Assembly: GCA_003435055.1 (NCBI GenBank)
Contig: QUMM01000012.1
Coordinates: 1 to 64,000, forward strand
Source of the DNA: Lachnospiraceae bacterium OF09-6
GTDB taxonomy: Bacteria; Bacillota; Clostridia; Lachnospirales; Lachnospiraceae
Length of the DNA: 64,000 bases
Direction: 5' to 3'
The notes beneath the pieces are model-generated. The model searched no databases. It was not told the origin of the DNA and saw only the letters and a list, made by a program, of their open reading frames with translations. Position numbers and translations under genes: made by a program. How positions within the stretch are numbered: position 1 is the first letter of the stretch; the number at the start of each line of letters is the position of its first letter. Positions 15,937 to 27,044 of the stretch are shown one piece after another.

Positions 15937-18542
15937 ATGGCTGACAAAACAATCAAAAAGAACACCATTGAAACTCTTGAGGATCTGGAACTTGCGATGA
16001 AGGAACTTCGCGAAGCACAGAAGATTTTTTTCTACCTACACACAGGAACAGGTGGACGCCATTTTAAGCAGCTGCCACAGCAGCCAATAAGGCACGTATT
16101 CCATTATCCAGAATGGCTGTAGAAGAGACGGGTATGGGGGTACTGGAAGACAAGGTAATCAAGAACCACTATGCGGCAGAATATATTTACAATGCCTATA
16201 AGAACACAAAGACCTGTGGTGTAATTGAAGAAGATCCTGTCTATGGTATTACCAAAATTGCGGAACCTCTTGGAGTGATTGCGGCAGTGATACCTACCAC
16301 GAATCCTACGTCTACCGCTATTTTTAAGACGCTGATCTGTCTGAAGACACGAAATGGTATTATTATCAGTCCACATCCGCGGGCTAAGAACTGTACCGCA
16401 GCAGCTGCAAAGATTGTTTTGGATGCAGCAGTAGCAGCCGGTGCACCGGAAGGTATTATCAAATGCATTGATGTTCCATCGTTGGAGCTGACCAATAAAG
16501 TGATGCAGGAAGCAGACTGTATACTGGCTACCGGCGGCCCGGGTATGGTAAAGGCAGCTTATTCATCCGGAAAGCCTGCACTGGGCGTAGGTCCTGGTAA
16601 TACGCCTGTGATTATTGATGACACAGCAGATGTGAAGATGGCAGTAAACTCTATTATTCATTCCAAGACATTTGATAATGGTATGATCTGTGCATCGGAA
16701 CAGTCTGTTACAGTTCTGGAAAATGTATACAAGGCAGTAAAAGAAGAATTCAAGTACCGTGGCTGCTATTTCCTGAAAAAAGAGGAACTGGATAAGGTAA
16801 GATCCACGATCTTGATTAATGGTGCTTTAAATGCCAAGATCGTTGGTCAGAAAGCAGCTACCATTGCAAAGATGGCAGGAGTAGAAGTACCGGAAGAGAC
16901 AAAGATCCTGATCGGTGAAGTGGATTCTGTAGATATCAGTGAACCATTTGCTCATGAGAAGCTGTCACCGGTTCTGGCTATGTACAAGGCTAAGACATTT
17001 GATGAAGCACTGGAAAAAGCTGCTCAGCTGGTAGCTGATGGCGGCTATGGCCATACATCATCTCTTTACATTAATGTAAATGAAAAAGAAAAAATGGCAA
17101 AGCATGCAGCTATGATGAAGACCTGCCGTATTCTGATTAATACTCCTTCCTCACAGGGGGGTATCGGAGATCTGTACAACTTCAGACTGGCTCCGTCTCT
17201 GACACTGGGATGTGGAAGCTGGGGTGGCAACTCTGTTTCTGAGAACGTTGGTGTCAAACATCTGATCAATATTAAGACCGTTGCAGAAAGGAGAGAAAAC
17301 ATGCTTTGGATGCGCACTCCGGAAAAGGTATATTTTAAAAAGGGCTGTACGCCTGTTGCACTGGATGAACTGAAAAATGTCATGGGTAAGAAGAGATGTT
17401 TTATTGTTACTGACTCTTTCCTGTATAAGAATGGCTTTACAAAGAAGATAGAAGACAAACTGGATCAGATGGGTATTGTACATACCTGTTTCTCTGATGT
17501 AGAACCAGATCCATCTCTGGCAAGTGCAAGAGCAGGGGCGGCAGCAATGAGAGCCTTTGAACCAGACTGTATTATTGCAATGGGCGGCGGATCTGCTATG
17601 GATGCCGGAAAAATCATGTGGGTATTATATGAAAATCCAGATGCAGATTTCTCAGAAATGTCCATGGATTTCATGGATATTCGTAAGAGAGTTTACACTT
17701 ATCCTAAGATGGGAAAGAAAGCCTATTTTATCGCAATCCCTACTTCATCCGGTACCGGATCTGAAGTGACACCATTTGCGATCATTACCGACCGTGAGAC
17801 TGGAATCAAATGGCCGCTGGCTGATTATGAATTAATGCCGAATATGTCCATTGTAGATACTGACAACATGATGAGTGCACCAAAGGGTCTGACCTGTGCA
17901 TCCGGTATTGATGTTATGACTCATGCTATTGAAGCCTATGTTTCCATTATGGCATCTGATTATACGGACAGTCTTGCGCTTCGTGCCATCAAGCTGGTAT
18001 TTGATTATCTGCCGAGAGCTTATAAAGACGGTAATGATGTAGAAGCGAGAGACCATATGGCAAATGCTTCCTGTATGGCAGGTATGGCTTTCGCCAATGC
18101 ATTCCTGGGTCTGAATCATTCTCTGGCACATAAGCTGGGAGCGTTCCATCATCTTCCTCACGGAATTGCAAATGCACTGGTATTGTTAAACGTAATGCGT
18201 TATAACAGTGCTGAGGTGCCGACAAAGATGGGTACTTTCCCACAGTATCAGTATCCACATGCCCTTCAGCGCTATGCAGAAATCGGAAGATATGTAGGAC
18301 TGACCGGTAAAAATGATCAGGAAGTATTTGAAAAACTTCTGGCAAAACTGGATGAACTGATGCGTATCATCGAGATCAAACCAACGATCAAAGAGTATAA
18401 CATAGACGAAAAGAAGTTCCTGGATACTCTGGATGAGATGTCCGAGCAGGCCTTTAATGACCAGTGTACCGGCGCCAACCCAAGATATCCACTGATTTCT
18501 GAAATCAAAGAACTGTATCTGAAATCCTATTATGGAAAATAA
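15937..18542 (+). CDS. adhE: Bifunctional acetaldehyde-CoA/alcohol dehydrogenase AdhE (frameshifted in this sequence)
   Basis: It reduces acetyl-CoA to acetaldehyde and ethanol, consuming two NADH. The N-terminal aldehyde dehydrogenase domain has its catalytic Cys in NGMICASEQS. The C-terminal iron alcohol dehydrogenase shows GGGSAMDAGK and the metal ligands in DVMTHAIEAY and HSLAHKLGAFHH. Start follows AAAGGAGG. The frame breaks between 16025 and 16075. Comparison with the family suggests one extra T in the run at 16025-16031, one missing T near 16062-16065 and one missing G near 16068-16072. After correction the product is about 868 residues, normal for AdhE. Sequencing error is likelier than a true pseudogene. 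Regulated by the Rex operator upstream. Confidence 0.92.
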
Positions 18543-18566
18543 TCAGAACCAATCTGATCAAATTGA

Positions 18567-18602
18567 ATCAGGGCTGTGAAAGCAGCTCTGATTTTTATTT
18601 TT
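18567..18602 (+). terminator. Terminator after adhE
   Basis: A 10-bp stem (18567-18576 with 18583-18592, one G-U) with a 6-base loop is followed by TTTTATTTTT. Confidence 0.92.
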
Positions 18603-18622
18603 GGAAATCGTTTGTTTTGTTC

Positions 18623-18663
18623 TTGACAATTTTTGTATAATTGTATACAATTATACAAAAATT
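18623..18663 (+). promoter_or_regulatory. Citrate synthase promoter covered by a 36-bp palindrome (GntR operator)
   Basis: TTGACA (18623-18628) and TACAAT (18646-18651) are 17 bases apart. Bases 18628-18663 form a perfect 36-bp palindrome centred between 18645 and 18646, with core TTGTATACAA. It covers the spacer, the -10 and the start site. TTGTATACAA-type palindromes are typical for FadR-family GntR repressors, and such a gene lies downstream at 20097, so autoregulation of the operon is likely. Confidence 0.82.
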
Positions 18664-18692
18664 AGGAAAAACAAAATGAGGAGTAATCAATC

Positions 18693-20084
18693 ATGGAAAA
18701 CAGAAAAGTCAAAATGAATGAAAAGACCAATTTACTGGAATTGGAAGAACATATGTATCCACTGGTTGACGTACAGTCACCGAACGTATTCCGTAACCTT
18801 TTTCCTTACGATGAAGTACCAAAGATCGCATTTAATGACCGAGTTGTACCTCATCACATGCCAGATGATATCTGGATTACGGATACCACATTCCGTGATG
18901 GACAGCAGTCCAGAGAGCCTTATACGACAGAACAGATCGTAAGGATCTATGATTATTTTCATAAGCTGGGTGGTCCAAATGGTAAGATCCGTGCCTGTGA
19001 ATTTTTCCTGTACAGCAAAAAAGACAGGGATGCTGTTGAAAAATGTCTGGAGAAAGGATATCAGTTTCCGGAAGTTACCAGCTGGATTCGTGCTAATAAA
19101 AAGGATTTTCAGCTTGTAAAGGATATGGGCTTGAAAGAAACCGGTATTCTGGTCAGCTGTTCCGATTATCATATTTTTTATAAGATGAAGATGACTCGTT
19201 TTCAGGCTATGTTCCATTATCTGAGCATTGTAAGAGACTGTCTGGATATGGGAATCAGTCCAAGATGCCATCTGGAGGATATTACCAGAGCAGATATTTA
19301 CGGTTATGTTATTCCATTTTGTCTGGAACTGATGAAGCTGTCGGAAGAATATAAGATTCCGGTAAAAGTTCGCTGCTGTGATACCATGGGATATGGAGTA
19401 AATTATCCGGGTGCTGTGATTCCACGTTCCGTACAGGGTATCATCTATGGTATTATGACACATGCAGGTGTACCCAGTGAAATGATTGAATGGCATGGAC
19501 ACAATGATTTTTATAAAGCTGTCAGCAATTCTACGACGGCATGGCTGTATGGTGCATCTGGTGTCAACTGTTCTCTGTTCGGTATAGGGGAACGTACCGG
19601 CAATACTCCTCTGGAAGCAATGGTATTTGAATATGCACAGCTGAGAGGAACTCTGGATGGTATGGATACGACTGTTATTACAGAGTTAAAGGAATATTAT
19701 GAAAAAGAGATCGGTTATACTGTTCCGTCCAGAACACCATTTGTTGGAAAGAACTTTAATGTAACCCGTGCAGGTATTCACGCAGATGGTCTTTTGAAAA
19801 ATGAAGAAATCTACAATATTTTTGATACAGAAAAATTCCTGAACAGACCGGTTCTGGTTTCTGTATCTAACACTTCTGGTCTTGCGGGTATTGCCCACTG
19901 GATTAATACCTATTATAAACTGCCTGCAGAAAAGAAGCTGGATAAGGAATGTGAACTGGTTAAGATGGTAAAAATATGGGTAGATCACGAATATGACGAA
20001 GGACGTGTGACAGTCATTACCGATGATGAACTGACGGATGTGATCGCTGACTGCTGTTCCAAATTAAATTATGACCTTATTTAG
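18693..20084 (+). CDS. Probable Re-citrate synthase (isopropylmalate synthase-like fold)
   Basis: 463-residue HMGL-like TIM-barrel enzyme. The N-terminal ITDTTFRDGQQSREPYT motif holds the divalent-metal and general-acid residues of the IPMS/homocitrate synthase superfamily. HGHND near residue 269 supplies the metal-binding histidines. No C-terminal regulatory leucine domain is seen. Clostridium kluyveri Re-citrate synthase belongs to this group, and the neighbouring isocitrate dehydrogenase supports citrate and not isopropylmalate. It would start a 2-oxoglutarate (glutamate) synthesis branch. No aconitase is in the window. Homocitrate or isopropylmalate synthase are the alternatives. Confidence 0.78.
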   Translation: MENRKVKMNEKTNLLELEEHMYPLVDVQSPNVFRNLFPYDEVPKIAFNDRVVPHHMPDDIWITDTTFRDGQQSREPYTTEQIVRIYDYFHKLGGPNGKIRACEFFLYSKKDRDAVEKCLEKGYQFPEVTSWIRANKKDFQLVKDMGLKETGILVSCSDYHIFYKMKMTRFQAMFHYLSIVRDCLDMGISPRCHLEDITRADIYGYVIPFCLELMKLSEEYKIPVKVRCCDTMGYGVNYPGAVIPRSVQGIIYGIMTHAGVPSEMIEWHGHNDFYKAVSNSTTAWLYGASGVNCSLFGIGERTGNTPLEAMVFEYAQLRGTLDGMDTTVITELKEYYEKEIGYTVPSRTPFVGKNFNVTRAGIHADGLLKNEEIYNIFDTEKFLNRPVLVSVSNTSGLAGIAHWINTYYKLPAEKKLDKECELVKMVKIWVDHEYDEGRVTVITDDELTDVIADCCSKLNYDLI

Positions 20085-20096
20085 CGGGAGAGGAAC

Positions 20097-20741
20097 ATGG
20101 AAGAGCATTATTCTTTAGGCGGAAAGGTGTTTCAGCAACTGAAAAACAGTATTCTTGCTGGTGAATTTGAAAATGGAGCAGAACTGCGGGAGATTGCCCT
20201 GGCTAAAAAACTGGGGGTCAGCCGGACCCCTGTCAGAGAGGCTCTCAGACAGCTGGAGCAGGAAGGGCTGGTGGAGATTTATCCGAATCGAGGAGCCTAC
20301 GTAAAGGGCATCACTTATAAAGACGTGGAAGATATTTTTCGTATCCGTGCACGTCTGGAAGGCCTCTGCGCGGAAATGGCAGTTTCTTCCATTACCCATG
20401 AGCAACTGGATAAATTAGATGAGATTATTTTACTTTCCAAATTTTATGAAGAAAAAAAGGATATGGAACATTTACTGAAGATGGACAGTCAGTTTCATGA
20501 AGTGTTGTTTGAATCCTGTGGAAGTAAAATGCTGGAGCATCAGTTGAAAGATTACCATCAGTATGTGCAGAAAGCACGGCTTCGATCTCTGAAGCGTCAG
20601 GAACGGGCCAAAAAATCAACACAGGAACATGAAGAGATCCTGCTGGCCATTAAGGATAGGGATGCCAAAAGAGCAGATGAGCTGGCGACCAGACATATCC
20701 TGAACGCCATTGCGAACATACGGCTGGAACATGAATCCTGA
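20097..20741 (+). CDS. GntR-family (FadR subgroup) transcriptional regulator
   Basis: 214 residues. The N-terminal winged helix (about 5-75) contains LAKKLGVSRTPVREALRQLEQEGL, the GntR recognition region. The C-terminal FCD domain (about 80-205) is all-helical with conserved Asp/His residues that bind a metal and an organic acid. It lies between citrate synthase and isocitrate dehydrogenase, 12 bases from the former. It most likely binds the palindrome at 18628-18663 and senses a TCA-type acid such as citrate or 2-oxoglutarate. The ligand is a guess. Confidence 0.9.
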   Translation: MEEHYSLGGKVFQQLKNSILAGEFENGAELREIALAKKLGVSRTPVREALRQLEQEGLVEIYPNRGAYVKGITYKDVEDIFRIRARLEGLCAEMAVSSITHEQLDKLDEIILLSKFYEEKKDMEHLLKMDSQFHEVLFESCGSKMLEHQLKDYHQYVQKARLRSLKRQERAKKSTQEHEEILLAIKDRDAKRADELATRHILNAIANIRLEHES

Positions 20742-20762
20742 CAGAAAGTGGAGGAATAGAAC

Positions 20763-21971
20763 ATGGATAAAATAGCAATGAAAACGCCTCTGGTAGAAAT
20801 GGATGGAGATGAGATGACCAGAATTCTCTGGTCCATGATCAAAGAGGAGCTTCTGCTTCCGTTTATTGATCTGAAGACAGAGTATTATGATCTGGGACTT
20901 GAAAACAGAGACGCGACCAATGATCAGGTGACTACAGACAGCGCGGAGGCTACCAGAAAATATGGGGTAGCTGTGAAGTGTGCCACCATCACACCGAATG
21001 CTGCCCGCATGAAGGAATATCATTTGAAAGAAATGTGGAAGAGCCCAAATGGAACGATTCGTGCAATTCTGGATGGTACGGTTTTCCGTACACCGATCAT
21101 CGTAAAAGGGATTGAGCCAAATGTCCGTACCTGGAAAAAGCCAATCACGATTGCACGACATGCTTATGGGGATGTCTATAAAGCAGTAGAGATGAAGGTC
21201 CCTGGACCGGGAAAAGCAGAGCTGGTGTTTACCGGAGAAGATGGAACCGTTATGAAAGAGACGATTCATGAATTCAAGGGAGCGGGTGTTATCCAGGGTA
21301 TGCATAATCTGAATAAATCCATTGAAAGCTATGCAAGAAGCTGTTTTGCTTATGCTCTGGATACCAGACAGGATCTGTGGTTTGCAACGAAAGATACGAT
21401 TTCAAAAAAATATGATCATACTTTTAAAGACATTATGCAGGAGATCTACGAAAAAGAGTATGAAGAGAAGTTCAGGGCAGCCGGCATTACTTACTTCTAT
21501 ACACTGATAGATGATGCGGTAGCACGGGTCATGAAATCTGAAGGCGGTTATATCTGGGCATGCAAGAACTATGACGGAGATGTGATGAGTGATATGATTT
21601 CCTCTGCATTTGGCTCTCTGGCTATGATGACATCTGTATTAGTTTCACCGGAAGGAAACTATGAATATGAGGCGGCGCATGGAACGGTACAGAGACATTA
21701 TTATAAGTATCTGAAGGGAGAGGAGACCTCGACCAATTCAGTTGCAACGATTTTTGCATGGAGCGGTGCTTTAAGAAAACGAGGAGAACTGGATCAGATT
21801 CCGGAACTAATGGCATTTGCAGATAAACTGGAAAAAGCGACCCTGGATACGATTGAAAGTGGAAAGATGACCAAAGATCTTGCTTTGATTACCACTCTGG
21901 AGCATCCAACTGTGCTGAACAGCAAAGATTTTATTCTGGCTATTCGTGAGACACTGACCCAAAATAACTAA
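20763..21971 (+). CDS. icd: NADP-dependent isocitrate dehydrogenase
   Basis: 402-residue homodimeric (eukaryote-like) isocitrate dehydrogenase. The N-terminal [11 protein letters not shown] motif, the substrate-binding stretch [16 protein letters not shown], the metal-binding YDGDVMSD and the [10 protein letters not shown] segment are clear. It makes 2-oxoglutarate and NADPH. Third gene of the citrate synthase operon, after GGAGGAATAGAAC. With the Re-citrate synthase it forms an oxidative half TCA cycle feeding glutamate synthesis. A bidirectional terminator lies behind it. Confidence 0.94.
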   Translation: MDKIAMKTPLVEMDGDEMTRILWSMIKEELLLPFIDLKTEYYDLGLENRDATNDQVTTDSAEATRKYGVAVKCATITPNAARMKEYHLKEMWKSPNGTIRAILDGTVFRTPIIVKGIEPNVRTWKKPITIARHAYGDVYKAVEMKVPGPGKAELVFTGEDGTVMKETIHEFKGAGVIQGMHNLNKSIESYARSCFAYALDTRQDLWFATKDTISKKYDHTFKDIMQEIYEKEYEEKFRAAGITYFYTLIDDAVARVMKSEGGYIWACKNYDGDVMSDMISSAFGSLAMMTSVLVSPEGNYEYEAAHGTVQRHYYKYLKGEETSTNSVATIFAWSGALRKRGELDQIPELMAFADKLEKATLDTIESGKMTKDLALITTLEHPTVLNSKDFILAIRETLTQNN

Positions 21972-21985
21972 TGGAAAAATAGATT

Positions 21986-22036
21986 AAAAACGCAGTGACG
22001 GGAAAAGAGCTCTTTCTCATCGCTGCGTTTCTTTTT
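21986..22036. terminator. Bidirectional terminator between icd and the ABC-F gene
   Basis: AAAACGCAG and CTGCGTTT form the base of an imperfect hairpin over about 45 bases, with A-rich and T-rich flanks on both sides. It serves the convergent genes icd (plus) and ABC-F (minus). Confidence 0.75.
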
Positions 22037-22050
22037 GGTGTTATTGATTT

Positions 22051-23972
22051 TTACATAAGGGATTCCCAGACTTCATATAATGCTTCCAGTTTGTTGGCAT
22101 TTTCTGTTTTCTCTTTATTCAGCTCCATACATTTGGCCACATCTGTATAAACAGATTCCAGACACATCTGGTCATCAATTTCCTGATTTCTGGCTTCCAG
22201 CTTCTGAATCTGATCTTCTGTTTTTTTCAGATCATTCTGGCGTTTGCGTTCACGTGCCTGTTCTTCTTTTCGTTTCTGCCATTCATCTTTTCCGCTGGAG
22301 GCAATAGCGGCAGTAGTACTTTGCTCAACAGAGGAGACAGAAGTCTCTGGGGCATAGATTCTGGTCAGTTCTTCTCGTTTCTCCAGATAGTAGTCATAGT
22401 TACCAATATAGTTTACCAATGTATTCCCAGTCAGATCCAGAATTCTGCTGGCGGTCTGATTGATAAAATAACGGTCATGGGAGACATATAGTACAGTTCC
22501 TGTGTATTGATTCAGTGCATGTTCCAGAATCTCTTTGGAGACAATATCCAGGTGGTTGGTCGGCTCATCCAGAATCAGGAAGTTGGCCTCTGACAGCATC
22601 AGTTTTGCCAGGGAAACACGCCCCCGTTCACCACCGCTTAAGTCTTTGATCTGTTTAAAGACATCATCTCCAGTAAAGAGAAATGCGGCCAGTGTGTTTC
22701 GGATCTCGGTATTGGTCAGAGTTGGATAATCGTCAGCAATTTCTTCAAACAGGGTCTTCTCCATATGAAGTACATGATGTTCCTGATCGTAATAGCCAAT
22801 GTGCACCTTACTTCCCAGGGTAAAAGATCCGGCATCTGCCTCAATGACAGAATTGATAATCTTCAGGATCGTAGTTTTTCCGGTTCCGTTATTCCCGATA
22901 ATCGCAACTTTTTCGCCACGTTTAACAGAAAAATTCAAGTCAGAGAACAGCTGCTGGCTGTCAAAGGCTTTTGAAAGATGTTCTACTTTCAGAACGTCTT
23001 CCCCGCTTTCCACCCTTGGATGGAGCTGAAGATGAATCTCAGAATTTAATTCTGTCGGTTTTTCCAGACGATCGATTTTGTCCAGCATTTTTTCCCGGCT
23101 TTCTGCCCGTTTGATACTTTTTTCCCGGTTAAAGGATTTTAGCCTTGCGATCACCTGTTCCTGGTGTTTGATTTCCTGCTGCTGATTCATCCATGCTTTC
23201 AGCTGTGCGTTCCGCAGCATCGCTTTTTTCGCTGCATAATCTGAATAGTTTCCGAGAAAAACGGTGGCATGCCCGTTATCCAGTTCCACTACCTTAGTGA
23301 CTACTTTATTCAGGAAATACCGGTCATGCGCTACAATAATCACGGCGCCTGATAGTTGAGAAGGTATGTCTCCAGCCAGGCAATGGAATTCATATCCAGA
23401 TGGTTGGTTGGCTCATCCAGCAGAATAATATCCGGTTTGGAGAGCAGCAGCTTACCAAGTGCTACACGGGTCTTTTGCCCGCCGGAAAGGGTTGCTACAG
23501 ATTTGTCAAATTCACTTTCTTCAAATCCAAGACCCTTTAATACACCGATCAGTTCGCTTTTGTAGGCATATCCGTTGCGGTTTTCAAATTCGGTACTCAG
23601 ACGGTGGTAAAGATCCAGGGTAGCAGTCAGTTCTTCGCCCTGCTGATGCTTCATATCCAGTTCCAGGGAACGAATCTTTTCTTCCATTTCGATAATCTCT
23701 TTTTTTACTTCCAGAAGTTCTTCGTAGATGGTATGTTCCCCGGATACCGCCTCATGCTGTGCAAGGTATCCGATCGAAGCACCTCTGGAAAGAGTAACCT
23801 CACCACTGTCGGTAGGAAGCTGGTTCATAATGATCTTCAGCAGAGTGGATTTGCCGGCTCCGTTGATGCCGACGATTGCGGTTTTTTCCCGCTCCTCCAC
23901 ATGGAAAGAAACGTCTTTTAAAATCTGTTTTGTGCCAAAGGCTTTGTCTATATGGTTACATGAAAGTATCAT
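22051..23972 (-). CDS. ABC-F family ATPase (frameshifted in this sequence)
   Basis: Two tandem ABC domains without membrane segments, the layout of ABC-F ribosome-associated ATPases. The N-terminal half has Walker A GINGAGKST, signature LSGGQKTR and Walker B LLDEPTNHLD. The C-terminal half has GNNGTGKTT, LSGGERGR and LILDEPTNHLD, then a charged coiled coil at the C-terminus. The frame is broken near 23343-23348: the first part ends NYQAP and the second resumes IIVAHDRYFL. Restoring one missing base gives the expected NYQGAVIIVAHDRYF and about 640 residues. It probably acts in translation (EttA/Uup-like) or antibiotic protection. The subfamily is not determined. Single gene, divergent from the aspartokinase gene. 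Confidence 0.9.
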
Positions 23973-24105
23973 AATTCACATCCTATCATCATTCTGTCAT
24001 TTATTTACCTGCTACAGTTTATCATATTCCTTGAATTTACTCTAGCTTTTTTGCAGAAAATGCAGTAATATATTACATTGAAACAGATACACAGGAGGAG
24101 TTCGT

Positions 24106-25425
24106 ATGAAGAAAGTAGTGAAATTTGGCGGAAGTTCACTTGCAAGCGCCGAACAGTTTAACAAAGTAAAGAGTATTATTACAGCGGATCCACACAGAAG
24201 ATATGTGATTCCTTCCGCTCCTGGCAAACGCTTCAGTGATGATACCAAAGTCACTGATATGTTATACGATTGTTATGATACAGCAGTAAACGGAAAGAAT
24301 TTTGAAGAAAAGCTGGATAAGATTCATGCAAGATATCAGGAAATTATCGATGGTCTGCATCTGAATCTTTCACTGGATGAAGAATTTGAGAAGATTTTTG
24401 AATATTTTCAGAACGGAGTCGGCGTGAATTATGCTGCATCAAGAGGAGAATATCTCAATGGTATCATTATGGCGCATTATCTCGGCTTTGATTTTATCGA
24501 TGCGGCAGAAGTGATTTCCTTTGATGAGAATGGCGAATTTGATTCTGAGAAGACCAACAATATTTTAAGCATGCGTCTGGAGAAGACAGAACATGCGGTA
24601 ATCCCTGGATTCTACGGTGCGATGCCGAATGGTACGATTAAGACATTTTCCAGAGGCGGATCAGATATTACCGGTTCGATTGTAGCCCGTGCTGTGAAGG
24701 CAGATCTGTATGAGAACTGGACAGATGTGTCCGGATTTCTGGTAACAGATCCACGTATTGTAGAGAATCCGGAACCGATCGAGATTATTACTTATCGAGA
24801 GCTGCGTGAGCTTGCATATATGGGTGCATCCGTGCTGCATGACGAGGCTATTTTCCCGGTAAGAAGAGAAGGTATCCCGATCAATATTAAGAATACCAAT
24901 GATCCATCTGCACCTGGAACACTGATTGTGGAGAGCACCTGTAAAAAGCCAAAGTATACGATTACCGGTATTGCAGGTAAGAAGGGCTTCGCATCCGTCA
25001 ATCTGGAAAAAGACCGTATGAATACGGAGATTGGATTTGGCAGAAGAGTATTAAGCGTATTTGAAGAAAATGGTTTATCTTTTGAACATATTCCATCCGG
25101 CATTGATACCATGAGTGTATTTGTACAGCAGTCTGATTTTGAGGAAAAAGAACAGAAGATTCTCGCGGGTCTTCACCGTAATGTGGATCCTGATTTCCTT
25201 GAGATTCACTCGAATATTGCGTTGATTGCAGTGGTGGGACGTGGTATGAAGTCTACAGAAGGAACTGCCGGTAAATTATTCACTGCACTGGCAAAAGAAG
25301 ATATCAATATTCGTATGATCGATCAGGGCTCCAGCGAATTGAATATTATTATTGGTGTGAATGAAAAAGACTTTGAAAAAGCTACAAAAGCGATCTATCA
25401 TGCATTTATTACTGTCACCCATTAA
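24106..25425 (+). CDS. Aspartate kinase
   Basis: 439 residues. The N-terminal amino-acid kinase domain begins KKVVKFGGSSLAS and contains SRGGSDITGS and WTDVSGFLVTDPR. Two ACT domains (about 300-439) imply allosteric feedback by an amino acid such as lysine or threonine. It makes aspartyl phosphate, the first step to lysine, methionine and threonine. CAGGAGGAG precedes the ATG. No other pathway gene is adjacent. The rex promoter begins at its stop codon. Confidence 0.93.
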   Translation: MKKVVKFGGSSLASAEQFNKVKSIITADPHRRYVIPSAPGKRFSDDTKVTDMLYDCYDTAVNGKNFEEKLDKIHARYQEIIDGLHLNLSLDEEFEKIFEYFQNGVGVNYAASRGEYLNGIIMAHYLGFDFIDAAEVISFDENGEFDSEKTNNILSMRLEKTEHAVIPGFYGAMPNGTIKTFSRGGSDITGSIVARAVKADLYENWTDVSGFLVTDPRIVENPEPIEIITYRELRELAYMGASVLHDEAIFPVRREGIPINIKNTNDPSAPGTLIVESTCKKPKYTITGIAGKKGFASVNLEKDRMNTEIGFGRRVLSVFEENGLSFEHIPSGIDTMSVFVQQSDFEEKEQKILAGLHRNVDPDFLEIHSNIALIAVVGRGMKSTEGTAGKLFTALAKEDINIRMIDQGSSELNIIIGVNEKDFEKATKAIYHAFITVTH

Positions 25426-25454
25426 TTGACAAGTATTTAACAGTATTGTATACT
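25426..25454 (+). promoter_or_regulatory. rex promoter
   Basis: TTGACA (25426-25431) and TATACT (25449-25454) are 17 bases apart, and the -35 starts directly after the aspartokinase stop. Bases 25434-25455 are almost identical (21 of 22) to the CODH operon promoter at 152-173. The inverted repeat AGTAT-N3-ATACT lies within this word. Confidence 0.85.
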
Positions 25455-25490
25455 AAAAAAGACAAAATCAATTTTGGGGGTGACGAAGCA

Positions 25491-26126
25491 GTGCAGGAAC
25501 GGGAAATTTCAAAAGCCGTAATAAAACGTCTTCCACGCTACTACAGATACCTGGGCGAATTACTGGAACATAAAGTGGAACGTATTTCATCAAATGAATT
25601 AAGTGACAGAATGCAGGTTACTGCATCACAGATCCGGCAGGATTTGAATAATTTTGGCGGATTCGGGCAACAGGGATATGGATATAATGTAAAGTATCTG
25701 TATAATGAGATCGGAAAGATTCTTGGACTGGATAAGACATATAACATGATCATTATCGGTGCAGGGCATCTGGGTGAGGCCTTAGCGAATTACGTTAAGT
25801 TTGAAAAACGTGGATTTCGAATTATTGGAATCTTTGATACTAACCCGGAGCTGGAGGGAAAGACGATCCGTGGGATTCAGATTATGATGGATGATCGGTT
25901 ACCAGAGTTTCTTTCTTCTCATGATATTGATATCGCAACACTGACACTTCCGAAGGCAGGTGCGGAAGCAATTGCACCGGTATTGGTAAAGGGAGGAGTA
26001 AAAGCCATCTGGAATTTTGCTCATACAGATCTGGATCTTCCACCGGATGTGGTAGTGGAGAATGTCCATCTGTCAGAAAGTCTGATGCAGTTATCCTATA
26101 ATATCAACAGAAAAAACAGAAAATAA
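25491..26126 (+). CDS. rex: Redox-sensing transcriptional repressor Rex
   Basis: 211 residues from GTG 25491, chosen because GGGGGTGA ends 7 bases upstream and the length matches the family. The longer frame from 25446 begins inside the promoter. The N-terminal winged helix (to about residue 75) contains the recognition stretch TASQIRQDLNNFGGFG. The Rossmann domain has G90-x-G92-x2-G95 (GAGHLG), which binds NADH or NAD+. Rex represses fermentation genes when NADH/NAD+ is low, and its operator is present before adhE (15895-15912). Confidence 0.96.
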   Translation: MQEREISKAVIKRLPRYYRYLGELLEHKVERISSNELSDRMQVTASQIRQDLNNFGGFGQQGYGYNVKYLYNEIGKILGLDKTYNMIIIGAGHLGEALANYVKFEKRGFRIIGIFDTNPELEGKTIRGIQIMMDDRLPEFLSSHDIDIATLTLPKAGAEAIAPVLVKGGVKAIWNFAHTDLDLPPDVVVENVHLSESLMQLSYNINRKNRK

Positions 26127-26136
26127 GAAAAGCAAC

Positions 26137-26193
26137 GCTGCCAGAAGATTCCGGGCAACATGTTTCGGAAATATTTTTGGCAGCATTTCTTTT
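26137..26193 (+). terminator. Probable terminator after rex
   Basis: GCTGCCA (26137-26143) pairs with TGGCAGC (26178-26184). An inner ATTCCG/CGGAAAT stem lies within, then ATTTCTTTT follows. The stem is imperfect, so efficiency is uncertain. Confidence 0.6.
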
Positions 26194-26202
26194 GGAGAGA
26201 CT

Positions 26203-27044
26203 ATGCAGATAACATCATATCAGCGAGAAAAATTAAAAGAAGCGTTGCCTCATCGCCAGGAAGACTCCAACAAGGGAGACTATGGGAAACTTTTGCTGAT
26301 CGCAGGCAGCCGTAATATGTGTGGTGCAGCCTATCTGGCAGCGAAAGCAGCTTATCGTGCAGGTACCGGTCTGGTTTATATCTATACGGAAGAGTGCAAC
26401 CGTATTATTTTACAGGAACGAATACCGGAAGCGGTACTGTATACCTATTCACCGGAGCACTGGGAGGCAGACCGGCTGGAGGAAATCATGAAGGGAAAAA
26501 CAGCCATTGCAGTCGGACCGGGGCTGGGACAGTCCACTGTGCAGAAGAGATCACGCGGGCTGTTTTGAGAAGTCAGCTTTCCAAGGTGGTCGATGCGGAT
26601 GCATTAAATCTTCTGGCAAAACACCCTGCCTGGTATGAAGAGAGAAATGGTTCCATGATTGTGACACCTCACCCGGCGGAAATGAGCCGGTTAAGTCAGA
26701 TGTCCGTAAATGACATTCAGGCAGACAGGCATGCTTGTGCAAAAGCCTACGCCAAAATGCATCATGTGATTATGGTACTCAAAGGAAGTCACACCATTGT
26801 TACAGATGGAACGGATGAATATATAAATGATACGGGTAACCATGGTATGGCGACAGCGGGAAGCGGTGACGTACTGACAGGTATCATCGGTGGATTCCTC
26901 GCTCAGCATATGGTGCCTTTTGAAGCAGCCCGGCTGGGGGTCTATGTGCATGGACTGGCGGGAGATGATGCAAAAAAGGAACGGGGGACCTATTCCATGA
27001 TGGCAAGTGATATTGTGGAACATATTTTATATGGCATAGAATGA
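26203..27044 (+). CDS. nnrD: ADP-dependent NAD(P)H-hydrate dehydratase (frameshifted in this sequence)
   Basis: Ribokinase-like enzyme that repairs hydrated NAD(P)H, the C-terminal half of the usual Nnr fusion standing alone. KGDYGKLLLIAGS lies near the N-terminus. VTPHPAEM, LKGSHTIV and the signature GNHGMATAGSGDVLTG lie in the second half. The frame breaks near 26541. Restoring one base (most simply a G in GTG-CAG) joins GPGLGQST to AEEITRAVLRS and gives about 280 residues. No epimerase (NnrE) domain is seen. It overlaps the downstream alr start (ATGA). Confidence 0.88.

Noticed and set aside
25446..25490. Upstream TTG start for rex
   Set aside because: It overlaps the promoter -10, so it is not in the transcript. 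GTG 25491 has a proper RBS.
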